Shown one piece after another: positions 60,263 through 64,000 of a stretch of DNA of 64,000 nucleotides. Numbering within the stretch: position 1 is the first letter of the stretch; every line of letters starts with the position of its first letter. Source of the DNA: Toxonevra muliebris (taxonomy: Eukaryota > Arthropoda > Insecta > Diptera > Pallopteridae); NCBI GenBank assembly GCA_963691655.1, contig OY829328.1, forward strand, positions 14,276,704-14,340,703, written 5' to 3'. A program made the position numbers and the translations under genes. The notes beneath the pieces were generated by a model. The model ran no database searches. It worked only from the letters and a program-made list of their open reading frames with translations, and had not been told where the DNA came from.

Positions 60263-61292
60263 GGACTATAAAATCCCAATGAGAAATCAGTACAAATTGT
60301 GTTTACCTGACTATCATCTTTAAGAGCCGAAATTTAAAAATTGGATGAAACCCGTCAAATTAATTGCAGTTAAACGTAACCATGTACCTCGTAACTAATT
60401 ATTCTTTTCACTGCAACAATTTTTTTTTTTAACCACCTTCTCCAATCACTTGGAGATCGTAGATAACTTTGAAATTGACCTAGGTTAGGCAGACAAAATA
60501 CAATTCTTGGATTGAAAAGCTGGCAAACCATCTGCATCGGGGTTTAAAGAAGAAACAACGTTCCAGTTTCATGGCATCTTCTTTTGTGTTTCTGAACGCC
60601 GAAATCGTGAAAAACAGACGAATATTATCTATCCAGGAAAAATCTTTGTAGTATCAGTTAAATTGTAAGAATTTGATTATTGTTAGTCATTAAATAGGGT
60701 ATATTTGAACAACCTTTTTTAGACCTAATAAAGTTTCAAAAAGATTTTGGATTTAGGTTTAACTCTGGTAAATGAAATTTTCTAAAACATTAAATTTCTT
60801 CATATAATGATCATACTGTACTTAATATACATACTTTTTTATTATTATTTTTTTTTTAATTGTTCGTATTCTACGGCAATTTATGCAATTTGGACGTTTA
60901 TTTATTAAAAATGCAGACACAGAAATAACACGCCGAGTCAATATGTCGATTTTTTCTTTTTTTGAATAGTTATTTAATTTGGATTATTTTTTATTTACAA
61001 AAATATTTATGCTACATTATCGTTTTAAGATTACGATGATGATTAGATTATTGCATTAAAAACAAACTTTTTGGAGTACATATAATTTTTCTATTGAAGA
61101 TTCCCTGTTCAATTTCTTCAAATTCAACCTCTTTTTACTCCAATGGTAAATCTTATTGGTTCGTAATAAACTTATACTAAGGGTATTCATGTAAGCAGAT
61201 AAGTTTATACAAAACGAGGTCGTGCAAACATATACAAATTGTGCAAATTAATTTTTATACAAAATCTAACAGTTTCCAGTCAGTTATAGAAG
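60263..61292. other. Gene-free AT-rich spacer
   Basis: Nothing recognised apart from homopolymer tracts. Confidence 0.5.
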
Positions 61293-61411
61293 CATAATCA
61301 TAGTCAAAAATAAACTATGCTTCTACTAAACTATACTTTAATGCCATAACGAATGAGTGGTATAAAAGTGTAGTTTAGTTAAATTATAGTTTATTTTTGA
61401 TTAGGATTATG
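61293..61411. repeat. Long near-perfect hairpin, about 50-nt arms
   Basis: Left arm CATAGTCAAAAATAAACTAT...ACTAAACTATACTTTAATGCCA; right arm TGGTATAAAAGTGTAGTTTAGT...ATAGTTTATTTTTGATTAGG; loop TAACGAATGAG (61347-61357). Pairing extends to ATAATC/GATTAT outside. It could be a mini fold-back element or a small-RNA precursor. Confidence 0.6.
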
Positions 61412-62550
61412 TGCCATACGGTTTACGACGCATTAGCGAGTTTAAATGAATACCCATACTATGTAGCAATCAGCATGCAACCGAAAGTACAGTGCAGCGC
61501 AGAAATATATACACACTTCCATCAAATTGTGAGTATGTACATGTGCACGTACACATGTTTTGTTATTTTGTTCAAAATTGTTGTTTTGAAATTTTACAAG
61601 GTTCGGGTTTTTGGTGTATTGTGGACTCACAAATTTTAGATTGCGCAACAAAAGCGGTATAAATGTACATTCTTGGTTCTGATAACCAGCCTCCAATATG
61701 TGTATTTAATTTCACATTTTACCATTGTTGCGACTGATATGGCGTCATTAAGTATAATAGTTTATGTGGAATCAAGTTTCACAACAGTAGCAAAAAGTGT
61801 ATAATTGTTATAAAATAGTTATGTACAATATACATATGTATGTAATTAAAATGTCGGACATTAAATTTAATAATACATGCATTAAAACAACAGAAACTTG
61901 TCGTTTTACTTACTAAATGACGATATAAATATATTAAAGTGAAACAAGTTAAAAGTATATAAGTAAATCATTTTTGTCGATCATATCGACTATATATAAT
62001 GCGCTATATCATAAAAAGAGTTTAAATCAGTGATGGCATTTTATGCGTCAACTTAATTAAAAATTTATTTGACGTCAACTTCATTGTGCGGATAAACAAA
62101 TTTTATTAAATTCGGACACGACTATGAAAAGAATACCAAATGTGCCAAATAACAATCAGTTTCTTATTTTCTCATTTTATGAGTACCTACAATTTGACTC
62201 GTAAATTCAACTTGTTAACATCACTGGTAAACACTTATACATGTGCACTGCACATACATACGTTTGAATTTTCAAAGATTATCAACTTCAATGGGTATAA
62301 TCTTTACCAAATAATATTTCGAGATCTCCTTGAGATTGTTTTGAATAATCAAAAAAAAAGAGGCAACAATATGAACTAAAAACAATTTCATACAAAAAGT
62401 CCAAATGAACAAGTAATAATTAATGAATCGGTAACATAATTTTGAGACAAATCTAATTTTTCAATAATAAGTTTTTTTAATTATTTATTTTTTTATTTCA
62501 TAATTTCAAATGAAGTTTCAAAAGTATCTAAAGATAACGAAAATCAATAA
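61412..62550. other. Gene-free AT-rich spacer
   Basis: No coding exon recognised; opposing open frames at 61397-61696 have no family features. Confidence 0.45.
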
Positions 62551-62552
62551 TA

Positions 62553-62947
62553 GTGTGTTTACATAGAAGTTGAAAATCGATTTTCTTTACCCAAAATTCG
62601 ATTTTCAGAAAAGTCGCTCAGACGGCATTTGATTTTTCATCTGTCAATTTTTATTCTCATTTTTTTGAGATCATTTACTTTTCTCACACTTTTTACAAAT
62701 AACTAATATCTGTAACTAAATATTGTAATAGATGGAATATTGTAGTAGCATTTTCTCAATTCTCTCAGAAACACAGAGTTGTATAGCGAAAAATCATAGC
62801 CAAAAAACGTTTTTCGTTGAAAATCGGCTGAAAATCAGATTTTCATTTGACAATTGTTCTATGACGAAAATTCAATTTTCAAGGTATTTTCGGCCAAAAT
62901 CGATTTTGAGAACCAAAATCAAATTTTCAGCCGCCATGTGAACATAC
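62553..62947. mobile_element. MITE with about 60-bp inverted ends and TA flanks, 395 bp
   Basis: The left end GTGTGTTTACATAGAAGTTG and the right end CGGCTGAAAATTT...; the reverse complement of the right terminus is GTATGTTCACATGGCGGCTG. Similarity continues for about 60 bp (GAAAATYGATTTT, CAAAATTCGATTTTC). Both sides are flanked by TA (62551-62552 and 62948-62949), as in Tc1/mariner-type elements. No transposase. Confidence 0.65.
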
Positions 62948-63129
62948 TATAAGATGGAATAATTTTGCAAGGTACAAAATTCTTGAATGCAATTAAAGAG
63001 ATCTAATAGTTGGTATAATTTTTTTTTCGAAGAATGCTATAAGTCGAGCGATCGAAGTATACAAATTTAATTACTTCCACCAAGTTATGACCACATTGAG
63101 TATATTGAAAACTTTATTTCAATACTTAC

Positions 63130-63351
63130 AAATATTGATGACTTCTGAACGTTCGTGTCCGGGCTCGAGCTCGTCATTTAAATTTATAACAATGCTGTTG
63201 GTATCTGTAATAAAATTTATACAATGAATATATCTAAACATCAAAACTTGGATATAAATCACTTACCTTTGAACGTAGTTACCAAGTTATTTAATGTAGG
63301 AGCAAAGAAATTATTTGCTTCAAGGTCTACTGGATTCCTGAATTCATTCAT
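63130..63351 (-). CDS. First two coding exons of an unidentified gene (partial)
   Basis: Exon 63351-63267 starts ATGAATGAATTCAGG and ends AAAG|GTAAGTG. Exon 63204-63130 begins after TTTATTACAG and ends AATATTT|GTAAGTATT. The joined frame gives 53 residues: MNEFRNPVDLEANNFFAPTL, then NNLVTTFKDTNSIVINLNDE, then LEPGHERSEVINI. Splice sites are strong and the composition is protein-like (acidic, soluble). The ending phase (1) does not fit any ALDH exon, so it is not an alternative ALDH start. No downstream exon was found to 55738. I do not recognise the family; the 3' part may lie in a distant or unrecognised exon. Confidence 0.6.
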
Positions 63352-64000
63352 TTTGAAATGTTCAACTAATTATAAAATAAAAGAAAAACTATTTTAAATT
63401 TTATTTTTATATTACATTAAATAAAAATAAATAAAAATAAAATAAAATAAAGTTGGAATTTTAAATTTTATTTAAAGTTGGAATGATTTGCGAGTAGGTA
63501 AATACATATATAAGTGATAGAATACAGCAAAAAATTTGTATCAATTGCCTAACTATGGAATTAGGCAATTTCGAATTCCTATCACCTAATTAAATTTTGG
63601 TTTGAAGCATTTGTTTTCTATCTTTAAAATAACTATTATAAAAATTGAAAAATTTTGTATACTGAGGCTTGCGAAATTGAGGTTCTTAAAAAATGGATTA
63701 AGATTTTTCGAAATACTGTCGTGTCAGCTGCTACATTTGGATTTAGTACACAAAATTACTTAGGTCACCCACTCCTTGTTTTCAATCATCTGAAAATAAT
63801 TTTTGACTCCAGTAGGTTATTGAAAATGCTTTCCTCAGAGAGCTTTAGGAAATAAAACCAAATAAGCCCAAATAAGCAATCAGATTATGTCATTGGAAGA
63901 CATTCATATAGACTGGATCTTCCTTGTAGGAATTATGCATATAGCCCTAATTCACATACGGAAGAAGCATCTAAAGCAGGCTAGTGACATGAGTTAGGCA
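63352..64000. other. Upstream flank of the unidentified gene
   Basis: AT-rich. A run of AAAATAAATAAAAATAAAATAAAATAAA lies near 63420-63450. No coding exon is supported; the open frame at 63655-63855 has no family features. Confidence 0.4.

Noticed and set aside
63130..63351. Idea that these exons are an alternative 5' end of the ALDH gene
   Set aside because: They end in phase 1, which does not fit ALDH exon 2 (phase 0) or exon 3 (needs phase 2).

Overview
This window is nuclear DNA of a higher fly (Diptera, Brachycera). It is AT-rich, genes are split by short (53-84 bp) GT-AG introns, intergenic DNA is long, and (TACA/TATG)n-type simple repeats are common. Every recognisable gene has a clear insect orthologue. 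The gene set and the transposon-rich spacers suggest a tephritid-like fruit fly rather than Drosophila, but that is inference; no species is claimed.

Layout. 1-18000 is gene-poor: simple repeats, hAT-like elements (5500-6392; 11479-12104) and decayed LINE fragments (9050-9760; 14384-14954; 16690-17220). 18001-26587 is a compact gene cluster. DNAAF3 (+) runs tail-to-tail with the mitochondrial RNase P subunit roswell/TRMT10C (-). Roswell is head-to-head with Prp19 (+). Intron 3 of Prp19 holds a complete ten-exon antisense gene for a coiled-coil, CFAP100-like ciliary protein. Prp19 ends tail-to-tail with Lamtor2 (-). 26588-32144 is intergenic, with a palindromic element and a piggyBac-type MITE flanked by TTAA. 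32145-55737 carries three minus-strand genes: slim/KLHDC10, a BPHL-type alpha/beta hydrolase and a class 3 (fatty) aldehyde dehydrogenase spread over about 14.6 kb. 55738-64000 is mainly repeats, a LINE endonuclease fragment, and the first two coding exons of an unidentified minus-strand gene (63130-63351) that is not completed in the window.

The most notable structure is in the aldehyde dehydrogenase gene. Three tandem exons (46383-46498, 44233-44348, 43741-43856) are each exactly 116 nt, share splice phases, and encode three versions of the same about 39-residue piece of the catalytic domain. They look like mutually exclusive exons. A short terminal exon at 41142-41195 completes a tail-anchored, ER-type C-terminus. 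A second point of practical value is that DNAAF3 contains an 84-nt intron with no stop codon and a length divisible by three, so simple ORF calling adds 28 false residues.

Functionally the genes are mostly housekeeping (splicing, mitochondrial tRNA processing, lysosomal nutrient signalling, ubiquitin/ASK1 signalling, aldehyde detoxification). Two adjacent genes, DNAAF3 and the nested CFAP100-like gene, belong to axonemal dynein biology, as expected for fly sperm and chordotonal neurons. All exon coordinates were derived by hand from splice motifs and reading-frame continuity, without alignment tools.
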